From Alteromonas sp. a30 (GTDB lineage Bacteria; Pseudomonadota; Gammaproteobacteria; Enterobacterales; Alteromonadaceae), in the NCBI RefSeq assembly GCF_026788005.1, contig NZ_JABEPE010000019.1:1-64000 (forward strand): a stretch of DNA of 64,000 nt. The letters run 5' to 3'. The notes under the pieces are model-generated. The model was not told the origin of the DNA. It searched no databases and saw nothing but the letters and a program-made list of their open reading frames with translations. Numbering within the stretch: the first letter of the stretch is position 1; every line of letters starts with the position of its first letter. The translations under genes were made by a program, and so were the position numbers. This document shows positions 44,182 to 54,969 of this stretch, piece after piece.

Positions 44182-44925
44182 TTAGTTTGAAGACTCAGTG
44201 TTATTGTCAATCAGACTGCAAAAGTCTTCGACACTGGAAACCCAGCCAAAGAAGGTTTCGATATTAAATAGCGCTGATTCTTGAATACTGCTTGGGCCGG
44301 CTTGATGCGTGGCATCGGCTAACACCACACCGAAATACTCTAAAAAGAAACCGTCGCGTAAGGTGGATTCAACACACACATTAGTGGCAATGCCGGTGAA
44401 AACGAGGTTGCGAATGCCTCGGCTGCGTAACATGCTATCGAGATTGGTGTTGTAGAAGCCGCTGTAGCGTGGCTTTGGAATCACCATGTCGCCTTCTTGC
44501 GGTTTGAGTTCGTCAACAAGGTCGTAGTCCCATGTGCCTTTGGCTAATAAGGTGCCGTTAAGTTCTGGGTTTTTGCGCATGGTTTTTAGGGCGTTGGATT
44601 TATACCAATTTGGAGAACCGGGGCCGCCTGCTTCTTTATATTCTGGGTCCCAGCCGTTCTGGAAAAACACAATCGGCATGTTGGCTTTTCGCGCAGCAGC
44701 AATGACTTTGATGGTGTTTTCTATCACTGGGCCAGTGCTTGAAACGTCGAAGCCGGCTTTGTCTAAGTACCCGTTTTTACTGGCATAGGCATTTTGTAAA
44801 TCCACGACAATAACGGCGGTTTGTGCCGGGTCGATTGCGAGTGGTTCGGGTTTTGCCGGTAAAATCAGCAGGTCATCTCTTTCCGCGTGAAAATAACCGG
44901 CCACCTCGTGATCTTCTAACATCAA
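44182..44925 (-). CDS. rutB: Ureidoacrylate amidohydrolase
   Basis: 247-aa isochorismatase-like hydrolase. Catalytic triad region: Asp in [13 protein letters not shown], Lys in [11 protein letters not shown] and Cys in [17 protein letters not shown]. It cleaves peroxyureidoacrylate/ureidoacrylate to aminoacrylate and carbamate. Its start overlaps the rutA stop by 4 bases (ATGA), so the two are translationally coupled. Confidence 0.94.
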   Translation of the reverse strand: MMLEDHEVAGYFHAERDDLLILPAKPEPLAIDPAQTAVIVVDLQNAYASKNGYLDKAGFDVSSTGPVIENTIKVIAAARKANMPIVFFQNGWDPEYKEAGGPGSPNWYKSNALKTMRKNPELNGTLLAKGTWDYDLVDELKPQEGDMVIPKPRYSGFYNTNLDSMLRSRGIRNLVFTGIATNVCVESTLRDGFFLEYFGVVLADATHQAGPSSIQESALFNIETFFGWVSSVEDFCSLIDNNTESSN

Positions 44926-46034
44926 ACGGCTCCTTCGGCATCAAGGGCTTTCTTGGTGTTTGCCACGCCAATGTGCGCACGAGACTTCATAAGTGGTTGA
45001 ATTTTGGTGCCGAAGTCATCCATGCCTTTGATAAAGTCGTCGAAGGTAAGTAATACACCTTCACAGCCGGGAACCGTTGCCACTTCATCTAGCATTTGAG
45101 CGACTGACTCGTACGAGCCTACTAATGTGCCCATGTTTAAGTTTACCGCCGATGTGGGGTCGGTCATGTCGCGAATGTTGGTGTCTTTGCCTGAGGTTTT
45201 GTCTTTTGCACCTTGGTTGGTCATCCAGTCTAAAGCGGATTGATCTTTACCGTCCTTGTACATTTCCCATTTTGCCATGGCTTTTTCGTCGGTTTCGTCG
45301 GCAATTACCATCATCAGAACCGCAGAGCCTACGTTTCGGCCTACTTTGTCGGCGGCCTCTATCAACCTCTCTGCGGTAGGTGCAAAGGCTGTTGGCGTAT
45401 TTAAACCTTTGCCGAAGCAGAAGTTGTAGTCAGCGTGTTTGGCAGAAAAGGCCATGCCAGCGGCGCTTTGGCCCGCGCAAATAATGGGAATGTCGCGTTG
45501 AGGTTTAGGTAACATGCGACAATCATCCATTTGGAAATGTTCGCCTTTAAAATCGCTTTTTCCGGTTTCCCACAGTTCCTTTACCACTTTGATGTATTCA
45601 TCTAAATAATCGTAGCGGTTGCCAAAAAATTGGTCGCCCGGCCACATGCCCATTTGTGAATACTCGGGGCGCTGCCAGCCGGTGACAAGGTTGACGCCAA
45701 AGCGTCCGTGGGAAATAGAGTCAATGGTGGTTGCCATACGGGCCATGATGGCGGGTGGCAAAACCAATGTGGCCGCAGTGGCATACAGTTGGATTTTTGA
45801 AGTCACAGCAGCAAGACCAGCCATCAAGGTGAACGACTCAAGGTTGTAATCCCAAAATTCGGTTTCACCACCAAAACCTCTGAGTTTGATCATCGAAAGG
45901 GCGAAATCCATGCCGTATTCTTCGGCTTTAAGCACAATTTCTTTATTGAGATCAAAAGAGGGTTTGTATTGCGGGGATGTTTTAGAAATTAGCCAGCCGT
46001 TGTTTCCAATAGGAATGAATACACCTATGTCCAT
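44922..46034 (-). CDS. rutA: Pyrimidine monooxygenase
   Basis: 370 aa from ATG 46034 with GAGGAATAAG upstream. Luciferase-like FMN monooxygenase: [55 protein letters not shown] and [15 protein letters not shown] are RutA hallmarks. It opens the uracil ring between N3 and C4 using O2 and reduced FMN. First gene of the operon rutA-B-C-D-F-permease. rutE and the rutR regulator are not in the window; a general malonic-semialdehyde reductase could replace RutE. Confidence 0.95.
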   Translation of the reverse strand: MDIGVFIPIGNNGWLISKTSPQYKPSFDLNKEIVLKAEEYGMDFALSMIKLRGFGGETEFWDYNLESFTLMAGLAAVTSKIQLYATAATLVLPPAIMARMATTIDSISHGRFGVNLVTGWQRPEYSQMGMWPGDQFFGNRYDYLDEYIKVVKELWETGKSDFKGEHFQMDDCRMLPKPQRDIPIICAGQSAAGMAFSAKHADYNFCFGKGLNTPTAFAPTAERLIEAADKVGRNVGSAVLMMVIADETDEKAMAKWEMYKDGKDQSALDWMTNQGAKDKTSGKDTNIRDMTDPTSAVNLNMGTLVGSYESVAQMLDEVATVPGCEGVLLTFDDFIKGMDDFGTKIQPLMKSRAHIGVANTKKALDAEGAV

Positions 46035-46166
46035 CTTATTCCTCGCTTGAGTATGCTTTTGTTGTTTTATGTCACCGCTGTTTTTCGGTGATTGCGTAAA
46101 AAACAAACCTGCATAAACCAAGCCATTTGATGTATTTCCATATAAAACAAAGGGTTAGTCTGTTAT

Positions 46167-46187
46167 TTTGGGTCAAACCTGACCAAA
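46167..46187. promoter_or_regulatory. Candidate operator upstream of rutA
   Basis: TTGGGTCA-aacc-TGACCAAA is a near-perfect inverted repeat 133 bases upstream of rutA. The half-sites (TGGTCA facing outward) are the opposite arrangement to the E. coli RutR site (TTGACCA-N2-TGGTCAA), so a different regulator, for example of the GntR type, is more likely. It lies in the 305-base rutA/YcaO spacer. Confidence 0.5.
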
Positions 46188-46273
46188 TGGTTTATTTTGA
46201 TTCAAGAAAGTAGTGCAGGCTGCACTGTTATGGTGCGCTGTAGGTGGATTTGCGTTGAAAATGCTCATGCACT

Positions 46274-46306
46274 GGATAGCAGCAGGCGTAAAAGCCCGCT
46301 CTATCC
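46274..46306 (-). other. Hairpin downstream of the OsmC-YcaO gene
   Basis: GGATAG-c-AGCAGGC-gtaaaa-GCCCGCT-CTATCC forms a 13-pair stem with one bulge and one G-U, 34 bases after the OsmC-YcaO stop. No U-tract follows on the minus strand, so it is a mRNA 3' structure or rho-dependent end rather than a classical terminator. Confidence 0.45.
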
Positions 46307-46339
46307 GTGGTTGCTTTATTTGATGAAAAGCAGCGGGTT

Positions 46340-48526
46340 TTACTTTTGGCTGTAAAGCTTCGCTCTAGCCTGATGCAGCTTGTTATAGCTTTGTAGCAAG
46401 CGTTGGTGTCTGTCTAAGCCTTCAAGTTGCATGTTGGTTTCTGTCAGACCATAAAAACGCACTGAGCCATTCACTGTACCCACTACATTTTGCATAACGT
46501 CTTCGCCAAACATACGCGATAAATTCACAATGAAGTCATCAATTTCTAGAGCATCATCCAAGGTGATTTCCAGCACAGCATGAACCGCTTGGTAGAATAG
46601 GCGGCGCGCAACCGTGTTGTCGTTGTACTGTAGGAACATTTCAACCAATTCAATGGCGTCTTCTTGGCGACCTAAAGCAAGGTAAATGAGGGCTTTTAAC
46701 TCTAAAATGGTGAGCTGTCCCCATACGGTGTTTTCGTCGAATTCCACGCCAATTAAGGTCACGATGTCGGTGTAGTTGTCGAGCTCGCTGTCTTCTAATC
46801 GTTGCGCGAGGGCGTCGAGTTGCGCGTCGTTTAAACGATGTAAATTTAAGATGTCTTCTCTAAAGTGCAGGGCTTTATTGGTGTTGTCCCACACTAAATC
46901 TTCTACGCCGTAGACTTCGGAAAACTCAGGAACAATGATACGACAGGCTTTGCCAATCAGGTCGTACTCGGCAATGTAAACCTCTTTTCCCATGTCAGCT
47001 AAAATGCTAAGTAAGTGCTCACATTCTTCTTCTGTCTCACCAGAAAAGTCCCACTCACAGAAGGTGTAATCGGCTTTGCTGCTGAAGAAACGCCATGAAA
47101 TGACGCCGGTTGAATCAATGAAATGCTCAACAAAATTTTCCGGTTCGCTGACTTCCATGCTGTTAAAGGTAGGCCGCGGCACATCATTTAAGCCTTCAAA
47201 GCTGCGGCCTTGTAGTAGTTCCGTTAAGCTGCGTTCTAGTGCCACTTGAAAGCTTGGGTGCGCGCCGAATGAGGAAAATACACCCCCCGTTTTCGGGTTC
47301 ATTAGGGTGACGTTCATCACTGGGTATTGCCCGCCTAACGAAGCATCTTTAATCACTAAAGGAAAGCCTTGTGCTTCGAGTGCTTCAATGCCGGCAATAA
47401 TGCTGGGGTATTTTTCGAGTACGGACCTTGGCACGTCTGGCAATACGATTTCTTGTTCGATAATTTGGCGCTTAATTGCACGCTCAAAAATTTCGGACAA
47501 GCATTGTACTTTGGCTTCAGTGAGGTTATTGCCCGCGCTCATGCCATTGCTTAAGTACAAGTTTTCAATCAGGTTTGAGGGAATATAAACGGTTTCGCCA
47601 TCGGAGTGGCGAGTAAAAGGTAAGGCACAAATACCACGTTTTGCATTGCCCGAGTTAGTGTCGATAAGGTGAGAACCACGCAATTCGCCATCGGGGTTGT
47701 AAACGTCGAGCAGGTAGTCGTCTAGCAAGCCTTGTGGAATGGCGTCATCTTGGGTGAGTGCGAACCAACGTTCATTGGGATAATGCACAAATTCCGCGTT
47801 GGCGATGTCTTCGCCCCAGAATTGATCGTTGTAAAAGAAGTTGCAGTTTAAGCGTTCGATAAATTCACCTAACGCTGAGCATAAGGCGCTTTCTTTGCTC
47901 GCACCTTTACCATTGGTGAAGCACATGGGCGATGCGGCGTCGCGCACGTGCAATGACCATACATTCGGGACGAGGTTTCGCCATGATGAAATTTCAATTT
48001 TCATGCCCAAGGATTCAATGATGGCGGTCATGTCGGCAATGGTTTGCTCAAGTGGCGCGTCTTTTCCTTCAATGAAGGTTTGATGCGTGGCATCGGGAGA
48101 AACGGTGAGCATGGCTTGGGCATCGTTGTCTAGGTTTCCCACGGCTTCCACAATGAAGGTTGGGCCGGTTTGCACCACTTTTTTCACGGTGCAGCGGTCA
48201 ATAGAGCGCAAAATGCCTTGGCGATCTTTTTCCGAAATATGCTCAGGTAGTTCTACCTGAATTTTGAAGGTTTGTTTGTATCTGTCTTCTGGGTCAACGA
48301 TGTTGTTCTGGGCAACTCGAATGCCGTCTGTGGAAATGTCCCGCGCGTTGCAGTAAACCTTCACAAAATACGCTGCACACAAGGCCGATGAGGCAAGAAA
48401 ATAGTCGAAAGGGCTTGGGGCTGAGCCATCGCCTTTATAGCGAATGGGCTGATCGGCGATAACTGAAAAGTCGTCGAATTTGGCGTCGAGGCGCAAGTTG
48501 TCTAAATAATCTACTTTAATTTCCAT
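46340..48526 (-). CDS. OsmC-YcaO fusion protein
   Basis: 728 aa. Residues ~1-140 are an OsmC/Ohr-like domain with a reactive Cys in LASSALCAAYFVKVYC and TVKKVVQ further on. Residues ~180-560 are YcaO (YcaO ATP-binding motifs SKESALCSALGEFIERLN, NLTEAKVQCLSEIFERAIK and YPVMNVTLMNPKTGG). The last ~130 residues are helical (TPR-like). YcaO enzymes use ATP to phosphorylate amide backbones (azoline, thioamide or amidine formation); this non-RiPP branch includes E. coli YcaO, linked to RimO ribosomal-protein methylthiolation. No precursor peptide is adjacent and no PxPxP tail is present, favouring the house-keeping branch. It is monocistronic. Confidence 0.9.
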   Translation of the reverse strand: MEIKVDYLDNLRLDAKFDDFSVIADQPIRYKGDGSAPSPFDYFLASSALCAAYFVKVYCNARDISTDGIRVAQNNIVDPEDRYKQTFKIQVELPEHISEKDRQGILRSIDRCTVKKVVQTGPTFIVEAVGNLDNDAQAMLTVSPDATHQTFIEGKDAPLEQTIADMTAIIESLGMKIEISSWRNLVPNVWSLHVRDAASPMCFTNGKGASKESALCSALGEFIERLNCNFFYNDQFWGEDIANAEFVHYPNERWFALTQDDAIPQGLLDDYLLDVYNPDGELRGSHLIDTNSGNAKRGICALPFTRHSDGETVYIPSNLIENLYLSNGMSAGNNLTEAKVQCLSEIFERAIKRQIIEQEIVLPDVPRSVLEKYPSIIAGIEALEAQGFPLVIKDASLGGQYPVMNVTLMNPKTGGVFSSFGAHPSFQVALERSLTELLQGRSFEGLNDVPRPTFNSMEVSEPENFVEHFIDSTGVISWRFFSSKADYTFCEWDFSGETEEECEHLLSILADMGKEVYIAEYDLIGKACRIIVPEFSEVYGVEDLVWDNTNKALHFREDILNLHRLNDAQLDALAQRLEDSELDNYTDIVTLIGVEFDENTVWGQLTILELKALIYLALGRQEDAIELVEMFLQYNDNTVARRLFYQAVHAVLEITLDDALEIDDFIVNLSRMFGEDVMQNVVGTVNGSVRFYGLTETNMQLEGLDRHQRLLQSYNKLHQARAKLYSQK

Positions 48527-48786
48527 CGGGGATACTCAATCGGGTTGCCTTTTAATAAGGCTCGTCAGAATTTGCGCGCATTATGAGCGTTACAAGAATA
48601 GGATGGAAGGGAATTCTATTTGAGTTGTTTGCTGTCAAAACTTGGATTTGTTGACAAAATGATTTGAATTTTTGCTTCTTTCAATGATCAGATCACCAAA
48701 TCATTATTGTTCTTTCCTCATACCTAAACCTAAATATCGACTTAAAAACTGGAAGCAGTGCAATCAACATTTTATTGATAGCGAGG

Positions 48787-49179
48787 TTACTGAATTGCTA
48801 ACTCTTTTTTTGCGAAGAGCGCCTTGCGTTGTTCTCTTAGTGAGTCTTCTTCACCAATTAATCCATCTGCATCTACATTAGCCAAAGAGGCTGACATGTC
48901 ACGTTGTAGCTTTTCGTCAGCAATTAATGCTAGGTAGCGTCCTGCACAGACACGTAAAAATGAGGTGAAGTTGCTGATGTTGTGCCCTGCTTCTATCGAT
49001 TCTAGGTAGAGCTTGGTGATAAGTTGGGAAACCGATAGATCTTCTCTAAATCCGATTTCTTCTAACGTGTCCCAGAAAAAAGTTTCGAGACGAATAGAAG
49101 TGACCACGCCATCCACACGCATTGAGCGAGTGCTTGATTGCCATAATTCACGATTAGCCCCAATAAAAAGCTGGCACAT
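48787..49179 (-). CDS. Ribbon-helix-helix (RHH_4) domain protein
   Basis: 130 aa from ATG 49179 (the frame opens 8 codons earlier, without a ribosome site). It begins MCQLFIGANRELW, continues STRSMRVDGVVTSIRLETFFWDTLEEI and ends the domain at NFTSFLRVCAGRYL. This is the strongly conserved RHH_4 pattern seen throughout proteobacteria, believed to be DNA binding. The C-terminus after residue 95 is charged and non-conserved. Target genes unknown; the 461 bases upstream (49180-49640) contain no gene. Confidence 0.88.
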   Translation of the reverse strand: MCQLFIGANRELWQSSTRSMRVDGVVTSIRLETFFWDTLEEIGFREDLSVSQLITKLYLESIEAGHNISNFTSFLRVCAGRYLALIADEKLQRDMSASLANVDADGLIGEEDSLREQRKALFAKKELAIQ

Positions 49180-49590
49180 GTCTATTCCCCCGAACCTTAA
49201 CAAATTGAATTAAATATGATGGAAGTCTACAGCATTACCGGAAATGATTTAACCCACTACAAAATAATGAATCAATCACAGAGGGTATTCTGTGGGTCAA
49301 TTTTTTTACATCCAATGTCAAAAACGATGAAACTATTGAGAAAGCTAAACTTTAGCTCTGTTCCATCCTTGACCTATCCTTATCACAGAGTAATAAAAAC
49401 TCATTTAGTGCAAATTTTTACTATCTCAGTTATTTAAACACTTTGTATTGTGTATCTGGTAGTAGTTGAATACTACAAAATTGAAAACACATGTTTAAAG
49501 AAAATGAGAGGGTTCATTAGAATCGGTTTTTATGGGTGTAAATTGAAAGTGCTTTTTTGTGCAGAAGCTTTGGGGTAATGCCATTGCAGT

Positions 49591-49626
49591 AAAAAATGGC
49601 ATTGACTCGAGAACCGAATCAATGCC
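49591..49626 (-). terminator. Terminator of the chemoreceptor gene
   Basis: On the minus strand GGCATTGA-13 nt loop-TCAATGCC is followed by ATTTTTT. It lies just after the chemoreceptor stop at 49641. Confidence 0.85.
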
Positions 49627-49640
49627 CAACTTTGGGAGCA

Positions 49641-51329
49641 TTAGTCAATCTTGAATTTTGATACGGCGGCTTCTAGCTCGCACGTTTTTTCCACCATGGT
49701 TTTAGCGGCTCGTCCGTTTGCCGTGGCAATTTCACTCAATTCCGAATTGTGATCGGATAGATGAACAATACTTTCATTAATCTCATTACCAACGATACTT
49801 TGCTCTTTGGCGGCTGCGGCAATTTGGGCATTAACATCGTTCATTCTCGCAATGGCATTGACGATATCGGATAGTTTGTAAGATGTCTCACGAATACTTT
49901 TTTCTGTGTCATCACAACGTTTAATGCTTTCACCCATCACGGAAACAGCGGACCGAGAACCTGTTTGTAGTTTAGAAATCATTTCTTGAATTTCTTCTGT
50001 ACTCCCTTGGGTTTTACTTGCCAAGTTCCTTACTTCATCGGCAACAACGGCAAAACCTCTCCCTTGTTCGCCTGCTCTTGCTGCCTCAATGGCTGCATTT
50101 AATGCCAGCAAATTGGTTTGTTCGGCGATATTTTCGATAACTTGAAGTACAGAGCTAATATTTTCAACATCTTCGCCGACTTGAGTAACGACACCACTAG
50201 CACGTTTAATTTCATTATTCAGCTGACTCATTTCTGAGCAACTGGTTTCAATCATTGTTGATGCTAGCTTGCCTTTGTCATCAGCTTCGTTAGCGGCGGA
50301 GGCAGCGTCAGAGGCATTGCTGGAAACCTGCTCAGCAGTTTGCGACATTTCTGTTGTTGCTGCGGCAATTTGTTCGATAGTGCGGTGTTGCTCTTTGCTG
50401 AACTGTTCAACTCGGCTGGCCTCTTCGGTCACAATATTACTTTCTTTTTCTACACTGATGACGACATTTCTAACACTACCAATCAGCGTTGTTTGGCATT
50501 CCAACAGGCTATTTAAGTTTTGAGCGAGAGCGCCCATTTCATGTTTGTCTCTTGGCTTTATACGTTGAGTTAGGTCGCCGTTTCCTTTTGCTAACTCGCC
50601 AATAGAGTTAGAAACTTCGATTAGAGGCACGATGATTGAGCGGCTGAAGAACATGGCAATGGAGACTAAAACAATCAGTAAAATAATGGATGTCACTAGC
50701 ATTGAGGAAATTAATGTGTCGCGAGAATTTAGCAGTGATTCTTCGAAGACATTGATTTGCTCTTCAATGCGATCAATGTAAATTCCAGTACCGATAAACA
50801 TATCCCAATTTTTTAAATAAATAGCGTAAGAAAGCTTTGCAGAGGGTTCTGTTTTTCCCAATCTAGGAAAGTGGTATTTAACGTAGTTTTCACCTTCACC
50901 TAAGCCATTTAATTGACTGGCTTTAGCTAGTTCTTGAATTAAATATACGTTTTTTGAGTCTTTTAGATTCCAGAAGTTTTCACCTACCCCTTTTTTGTTA
51001 TTTCCATTAAAAATTCGGTTGCCTTTTGTGTCATAACCAAAAATATAACCGTCGCTGGAAAACGAAATCCGACTAAGGAGTTCAACAGCTTCTTCTCTTG
51101 TTCCACCTTGCTCATATATGGGTTTTACTATGGATAGGGCAACCGCAATGATGTTTTTCAGTTCTTGTTGTTTGTTATTGACAATCATTTGTTCAGCGGC
51201 TTTAGACTCGTGTTCAATTAAATCATCAATACTGCTAGAAATAAGGAGTAACAACATTACAAGTAATAGAATTAATGGAGCGGTAGAAATGGATAGAAGC
51301 TTTTGTTTTATAGATAAACTGGCTAACAT
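49641..51329 (-). CDS. Methyl-accepting chemotaxis protein with single Cache sensor
   Basis: 562 aa. Helix 1 (about 10-32), periplasmic sCache_2-type sensor (about 40-200, including [19 protein letters not shown] and [19 protein letters not shown]), helix 2 (about 210-232), HAMP (about 233-285) and a cytoplasmic signalling domain. The hairpin tip carries [38 protein letters not shown]. sCache_2 domains often bind small carboxylates; the ligand is not known. No CheR-docking pentapeptide is at the C-terminus (ends SKFKID). Confidence 0.93.
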   Translation of the reverse strand: MLASLSIKQKLLSISTAPLILLLVMLLLLISSSIDDLIEHESKAAEQMIVNNKQQELKNIIAVALSIVKPIYEQGGTREEAVELLSRISFSSDGYIFGYDTKGNRIFNGNNKKGVGENFWNLKDSKNVYLIQELAKASQLNGLGEGENYVKYHFPRLGKTEPSAKLSYAIYLKNWDMFIGTGIYIDRIEEQINVFEESLLNSRDTLISSMLVTSIILLIVLVSIAMFFSRSIIVPLIEVSNSIGELAKGNGDLTQRIKPRDKHEMGALAQNLNSLLECQTTLIGSVRNVVISVEKESNIVTEEASRVEQFSKEQHRTIEQIAAATTEMSQTAEQVSSNASDAASAANEADDKGKLASTMIETSCSEMSQLNNEIKRASGVVTQVGEDVENISSVLQVIENIAEQTNLLALNAAIEAARAGEQGRGFAVVADEVRNLASKTQGSTEEIQEMISKLQTGSRSAVSVMGESIKRCDDTEKSIRETSYKLSDIVNAIARMNDVNAQIAAAAKEQSIVGNEINESIVHLSDHNSELSEIATANGRAAKTMVEKTCELEAAVSKFKID

Positions 51330-51823
51330 TGTGAACTCTCTATAAAAAATTAACCGAAATTCGTTTTATCGAATCTTTATTAAAAGTAGGATTTAAATAG
51401 AAATAATTCAAAAGATTTATTTTAGATGGTGGAAGTGTTTCTCAAATTTTAATTAGGGTTATAATCTTTGACGATTTAGAATGGTGTGGTTGATATTAAG
51501 TTCTATTTGGTAAATTATTTACGTGCTTTTGGCATGTGTATTGATTTTACGTAAATATGAGTTTTATTACTTACGGTTTGTAGCTAAGTTTTGCCTGCAT
51601 TTTTGTATTTAAACAGGAAGATTACTAACGCATTCAAAAAAACGTTAACTTGGTGCGTTTTTTGTATGACATTCTTGGCATTTGTTAATGGGGCTTGAAA
51701 GTTATTTTGAAAGCCACTTTCTTGAGCTGCGATAGTTCAAGCTCTGTTCGATTTGGTCGATACATAGAACAAGCAAAGCGTATCGTTTTTAACGTTGGTG
51801 TCCCGTAAAGAAAGAGAGCCGTC
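51330..51823. other. Divergent intergenic region between chemoreceptor and motX
   Basis: 494 AT-rich bases with both promoters. I looked for a sigma-54 element (TGGCAC-N5-TTGC) because polar flagellar genes often use one; the nearest match, TTGGCATTTGTTAATGG around 51673, lacks the -12 GC. No small gene or hairpin was supported. Confidence 0.4.
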
Positions 51824-52450
51824 ATGAAATTAAGGTGCTTGATGTTGAGCTTACTGTTTGTTTTCTCATGTGAAAAAGCAGTTGCAGCAGAAGAACTTAA
51901 AGCAGTTCAATTATATTCTCAGGATGCGCTTATTCGCATGATTGAGAAAAATGAACATTTAGACCGCGTCGTCACTGATAGATGCCAGTTGGTTCAGGAT
52001 ATTGAGGCTCAGGCAGAGGTGTTAAAAATCCCTGCATATCAATTCTTGTGGGGTGATATGTTAGCGTGGGGAGTGTGTGTAGAACCCGCTCCTGAGCGTG
52101 GTGTCAACTTTATGAAAGAAGCCGGGATGCAGGGGTTGCCAAGTGCATTGGAGCAATTAGGCCGTTATTATGCCCAAGGCAAGCTGGTCCAGAAGGACCA
52201 AGAAAAGGCTGTCGTATATTTGCGAGAAGCTGGTTCATTGGGCAATTTACAAGCGCAAATCCAACTCGCGGAGTTGTTTATTGATGGTCATGGTAGCCCT
52301 TATGATTATGAAGATGCATATCATTGGTTATACAATGCGGTTACTGACGATAAGGCGGTGCATAAAAAGATCGCCAAGTATTTGCAGCAGTTGGAGGCAT
52401 TAATGCACCCAAGAGCAGTGCGTCGGGCAAAACGTCCACTTGATACCTAA
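51824..52450 (+). CDS. motX: Sodium-driven polar flagellar motor protein MotX (Sel1-repeat)
   Basis: 208 aa. Signal peptide (MKLRCLMLSLLFVFSCEKAVA) then DRCQLVQDIEAQAEVLKIPAYQFLWGDMLAWGVCV, a stretch I recognise from MotX, followed by Sel1-like repeats (PSALEQLGRYYAQGKLVQKD, NLQAQIQLAELFIDGHGSP). MotX forms, with MotY, the T ring that holds PomA-PomB stators in the sodium-driven motor. The gene sits just upstream of rnr, an order seen in Vibrio-like genomes. It implies a sodium-powered polar flagellum, whose other genes lie outside this window. Confidence 0.85.
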   Translation: MKLRCLMLSLLFVFSCEKAVAAEELKAVQLYSQDALIRMIEKNEHLDRVVTDRCQLVQDIEAQAEVLKIPAYQFLWGDMLAWGVCVEPAPERGVNFMKEAGMQGLPSALEQLGRYYAQGKLVQKDQEKAVVYLREAGSLGNLQAQIQLAELFIDGHGSPYDYEDAYHWLYNAVTDDKAVHKKIAKYLQQLEALMHPRAVRRAKRPLDT

Positions 52451-52558
52451 TAGGTAGGTTATTGCTGTAATTAACTTGCAAAAACATCGAAACTTTTCTC
52501 TCAGGCTGGTTATAATCAAGGCAACTCCATAAAAACACTGAGTGTCCGTCCAATACTT

Positions 52559-54964
52559 ATGCATGACGACCCGCATTTCGACCGCGAAAAATCCAAATAT
52601 GAAAAGCCCGTAGCCAGCCGGGAATACATTCTGAAAACCATAGAGAAGTATAAAACTCCACTTACCCTTCTTGAAATTTGTCACTTAGTTAATGCTTACG
52701 ATGAAGATGACCGTGTTGCTATTCAAAGGCGCTTGCGTGCCATGGAAAGAGAAGGGCAAGTCGTTTTTAACCGTCATAAGCGCTACGAAATAGGCAAACC
52801 TGAGGAGTTACTCCGAGGTAAGGTCATTGGCCATCGAGATGGGTTTGGCTTTTTGCAATTGGAAGGTGGCGGGAAAGATTTGTATATTTCTGCGCCTCAA
52901 ATGCAGACTTTACTCCACGGTGATTTTGTTTCTGCCAAAGAATCGTTAAATGAATATAAAGGTAAGAAAGAAGCAAAAATTCTCGGCGTAATTACGCCTA
53001 GAGAAGAGCCGATTGTAGGACGCTTCTTTTCGGAAAACGGTGTGGCTTTGGTTATCCCCGATGATAGCCGCATTCACCATGAAATTTTAATTCCTCCTGA
53101 ACATACTAAAGGTGCCCGCCAAGGCCATGTCGTCGTGGTTGAAATTATTCAACGACCCAAACGTCGTGCGAATGCGATTGGAAAAATCACCGAAGTGTTA
53201 GGTGAGCACATGGCTCCGGGTATGGAAATTGAGATGGCAATACGCTCATTTGAAATTCCAAGTGTTTGGCCTAAGGAGGTTAAAAAAGAGTTATCTGCTT
53301 GGGCAGAAGAAGTACCAGAAGAAGCTTATGAAGGCCGAGTTGACCTTCGAGAACTGCCATTGGTAACTATTGATGGTGAAGATGCCCGGGATTTTGATGA
53401 TGCTGTTTACTGTGAGCCTCATGAAGATGGTGGCTGGAAGCTATGGGTTGCAATTGCTGACGTCAGTTATTACGTGCGCGTTGGCTCAAAGTTGGACGAA
53501 GAAGCGCAAAATCGAGGTAATTCGGTTTATTTCCCTGAGCAAGTCGTCCCGATGTTGCCAGAAAAGCTGTCCAATGGGCTTTGCTCACTCAACCCAAATG
53601 TTGATCGTTTATGCATGGTGTGCGAAATGCACATTGGTGCGAGTGGGGGCTTAAAATCACATCGCTTCTATGAAGCAGTAATGAATTCCAAAGCTCGATT
53701 TACTTACACTAAAGTCTGGGGCATTTTGCAAGGCGATCCCGAACTATTTGCGCGTTACGAGCCATTAGTCAGTCATATTCGTCATTTACATGACTTATAT
53801 AAAGTATTGAAAAAGGCCCGACAAAGGCGTGGTGCCATCGAATTCGAAACGCAAGAAAACAAATTTGTTTTTAATGCACAACGTAAAATCGACGATATTG
53901 TGCCTGTGGTAAGAAATGATGCACATAAACTCATCGAAGAGTGCATGATTATGGCAAACGTTTGTGCTGCCACTTCTCTTACAAAGGCAAAAGCAAACGG
54001 GTTGTATCGCGTGCATGACTTCCCAAGTGAAGATCGTGTGGCTGGTTTCTTGTCTTACCTTGGTGAAATGGGAATCGAACACCAAATTCGTGAAGGTGCG
54101 ACTTCAAAAGATTACAGCAAAGTCGTTAAGTTGATAGAAGGGCGTCCCGATCAAGAACTCATTCAGACTATGCTGCTGCGCTCCATGCAGCAAGCCGTTT
54201 ACGATCATGAAAATATTGGTCACTTTGGTTTGGCGTTAAAGGCTTATGCACATTTCACTTCACCCATTCGACGTTATCCCGATTTGGTCGTCCATCGGGC
54301 TTTAAAAGCCATTAATGACAAAGCAGAAAATAGGCCATCGACAACTGGTGGTAAAGCTTACACAGTGCAAGAAGTCGAGCTGTTAGGCGAAAATTGTTCA
54401 ATGACAGAGCGTCGTGCCGATGATGCGACCCGTGATGTTGACGAATGGTTGAAATGTGAATTTATGCAGGACCATGTTGGTGATTCATTTGACGGTGTAA
54501 TTGCCGCTGTCACTAACTTCGGTTTTTTTGTTCGACTCTCGGATTTTCATATTGATGGGTTAGTACACATCACGGCGCTAACCAATGATTATTATCACTT
54601 CGATGATGTGAAGCAAATGTTAGTCGGGGAAGCAACCGGGCAATCTTTCCGGTTGGGAGATGAGGTAAAAGTAAAGGTTGTCTCTGTTAATCTTGATGAA
54701 CGGAAAATTGATTTTCTATTAGATATGCCAATGCCTAAGGGTAAAAAGTCGGCACGGTCAGGTTCAAAAAGACGAGATGCTCGCAGAACAGAGCATCATC
54801 AGGCTAGTGCCGATGTTAAAAAAGGAAAAGGCGGGCATAGGAAAGGTGGTGATAAAAAACACAGTGTGGGTGCTGGAAAGCCAAATAACAGCACAAAACC
54901 GCATAATTCCAGCGGCGCAAGCAAGCGGAAAACAACGAAGAAAATATCGAAGAAGAGGAAATAG
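52559..54964 (+). CDS. rnr: Ribonuclease R
   Basis: 801 aa, family length. Winged helix N-terminus ([16 protein letters not shown]), two cold-shock domains (from about 85 and 155), an RNB catalytic domain with [17 protein letters not shown] (metal-binding Asps) around residues 270-290, then an S1 domain (about 640-725, [17 protein letters not shown]) and a Lys/Ser/Gly-rich basic tail. It is a processive 3'-to-5' exoribonuclease for structured RNA and tmRNA-dependent decay. It is followed by rlmB after 5 bases. Confidence 0.97.
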   Translation: MHDDPHFDREKSKYEKPVASREYILKTIEKYKTPLTLLEICHLVNAYDEDDRVAIQRRLRAMEREGQVVFNRHKRYEIGKPEELLRGKVIGHRDGFGFLQLEGGGKDLYISAPQMQTLLHGDFVSAKESLNEYKGKKEAKILGVITPREEPIVGRFFSENGVALVIPDDSRIHHEILIPPEHTKGARQGHVVVVEIIQRPKRRANAIGKITEVLGEHMAPGMEIEMAIRSFEIPSVWPKEVKKELSAWAEEVPEEAYEGRVDLRELPLVTIDGEDARDFDDAVYCEPHEDGGWKLWVAIADVSYYVRVGSKLDEEAQNRGNSVYFPEQVVPMLPEKLSNGLCSLNPNVDRLCMVCEMHIGASGGLKSHRFYEAVMNSKARFTYTKVWGILQGDPELFARYEPLVSHIRHLHDLYKVLKKARQRRGAIEFETQENKFVFNAQRKIDDIVPVVRNDAHKLIEECMIMANVCAATSLTKAKANGLYRVHDFPSEDRVAGFLSYLGEMGIEHQIREGATSKDYSKVVKLIEGRPDQELIQTMLLRSMQQAVYDHENIGHFGLALKAYAHFTSPIRRYPDLVVHRALKAINDKAENRPSTTGGKAYTVQEVELLGENCSMTERRADDATRDVDEWLKCEFMQDHVGDSFDGVIAAVTNFGFFVRLSDFHIDGLVHITALTNDYYHFDDVKQMLVGEATGQSFRLGDEVKVKVVSVNLDERKIDFLLDMPMPKGKKSARSGSKRRDARRTEHHQASADVKKGKGGHRKGGDKKHSVGAGKPNNSTKPHNSSGASKRKTTKKISKKRK

Positions 54965-54969
54965 TTAGT

